DNA from: CALOCN01 sp942491735
Lineage (GTDB): Bacteria; Eisenbacteria; RBG-16-71-46; JABDJR01
NCBI GenBank assembly: GCA_942491735.1
Contig: CALOCN010000014.1
Location: 1,364,001-1,428,000 of the forward strand
Direction of reading: 5' to 3'
Length of the DNA: 64,000 nt
Part shown: in pieces, positions 63,929-64,000 of the stretch
How positions within the stretch are numbered: position 1 is the first letter of the stretch
How the letters are laid out: the number at the start of each line of letters is the position of its first letter
Made by a program: the position numbers and the translations under genes
The notes under the pieces: generated by a model
Told to the model about the DNA's origin: nothing
The model's database searches: none
What the model saw: only the letters and a program-made list of their open reading frames with translations

Positions 63929-64000
63929 GCACGGGTCTCCATGAATTCGGGCCCGGCGGGGGCGCACGACGACTCGGTCCGGGCGCGCGGCGCCCGGTAT

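Overview
The window is high-GC bacterial DNA, densely coded, with many GTG and TTG starts and frequent ATGA or TGATG gene overlaps. Lipoproteins, signal peptides, PorV-like outer-membrane proteins and a secreted protein ending in a NYPNPF-type sorting domain point to a diderm of the FCB/Eisenbacteria/Krumholzibacteriota kind, probably known mainly from metagenomes. That placement is inferred from gene content. No rRNA, tRNA, CRISPR, insertion sequence or prophage gene was seen, and no gene-free stretch reaches 300 bases.

0-16 kb: the start of a fused 2-oxoacid dehydrogenase E1 (minus strand, cut by the window edge) is followed by a compact four-gene plus-strand operon that reads as bacterial ceramide synthesis: serine palmitoyltransferase-like synthase, GNAT-fold ceramide synthase, ketosphinganine reductase-like epimerase and an Aur1-like PAP2 membrane enzyme. 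Then come a YajR-like MFS transporter, sufS behind an IscR-like operator, a c-type cytochrome lipoprotein, mutY, a universal stress protein, an ADP-forming acyl-CoA synthetase, a chalcone-isomerase-like protein, a ferredoxin and an exported protein of unknown function.

16-33 kb: after a minus-strand SDR-tag pair comes a bacterial microcompartment (BMC) operon: RpiB-like isomerase, deoxyribose-phosphate aldolase, a divergent tandem permuted shell protein, one BMC-H, three BMC-P, one BMC-T and a CoA-acylating aldehyde dehydrogenase. The three enzymes carry N-terminal amphipathic helices that look like encapsulation peptides. A small NTF2-like protein and an M14 peptidase follow, then a nucleoside operon: CNT transporter, hypoxanthine phosphoribosyltransferase, purine-type deaminase, adenosine deaminase, uridine kinase and purine nucleoside phosphorylase. 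Together they suggest that (deoxy)nucleosides are imported and phosphorolysed, and that deoxyribose-5-phosphate is cleaved in the BMC to glyceraldehyde-3-phosphate and acetaldehyde, the latter becoming acetyl-CoA. Phosphopentomutase and a CoA-recycling phosphotransacylase are not in the window.

33-51 kb: a secreted/outer-membrane block holds a CHRD-lamin-tail protein, a PHP-type lipoprotein, a 1,682-residue repeat protein with OB-like modules, two PorV-like proteins flanking a large protein with ComEA-like helix-hairpin-helix domains and a probable outer-membrane barrel, a ComEC-like metallo-beta-lactamase lipoprotein and a 5'-nucleotidase. Several of these would fit capture or breakdown of extracellular DNA or nucleotides, upstream of the nucleoside and BMC genes.

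51-64 kb: M28 and M1 peptidases (the M1 reading frame probably broken by a G-run indel), a KefB-type exchanger, NhaA, a protein with two PARP-type zinc fingers, and a minus-strand operon of an FHA-GAF-SpoIIE phosphatase, a flavoprotein, a radical SAM protein and a metallophosphoesterase with a degenerate first metal motif. This last operon is not a system I recognise.
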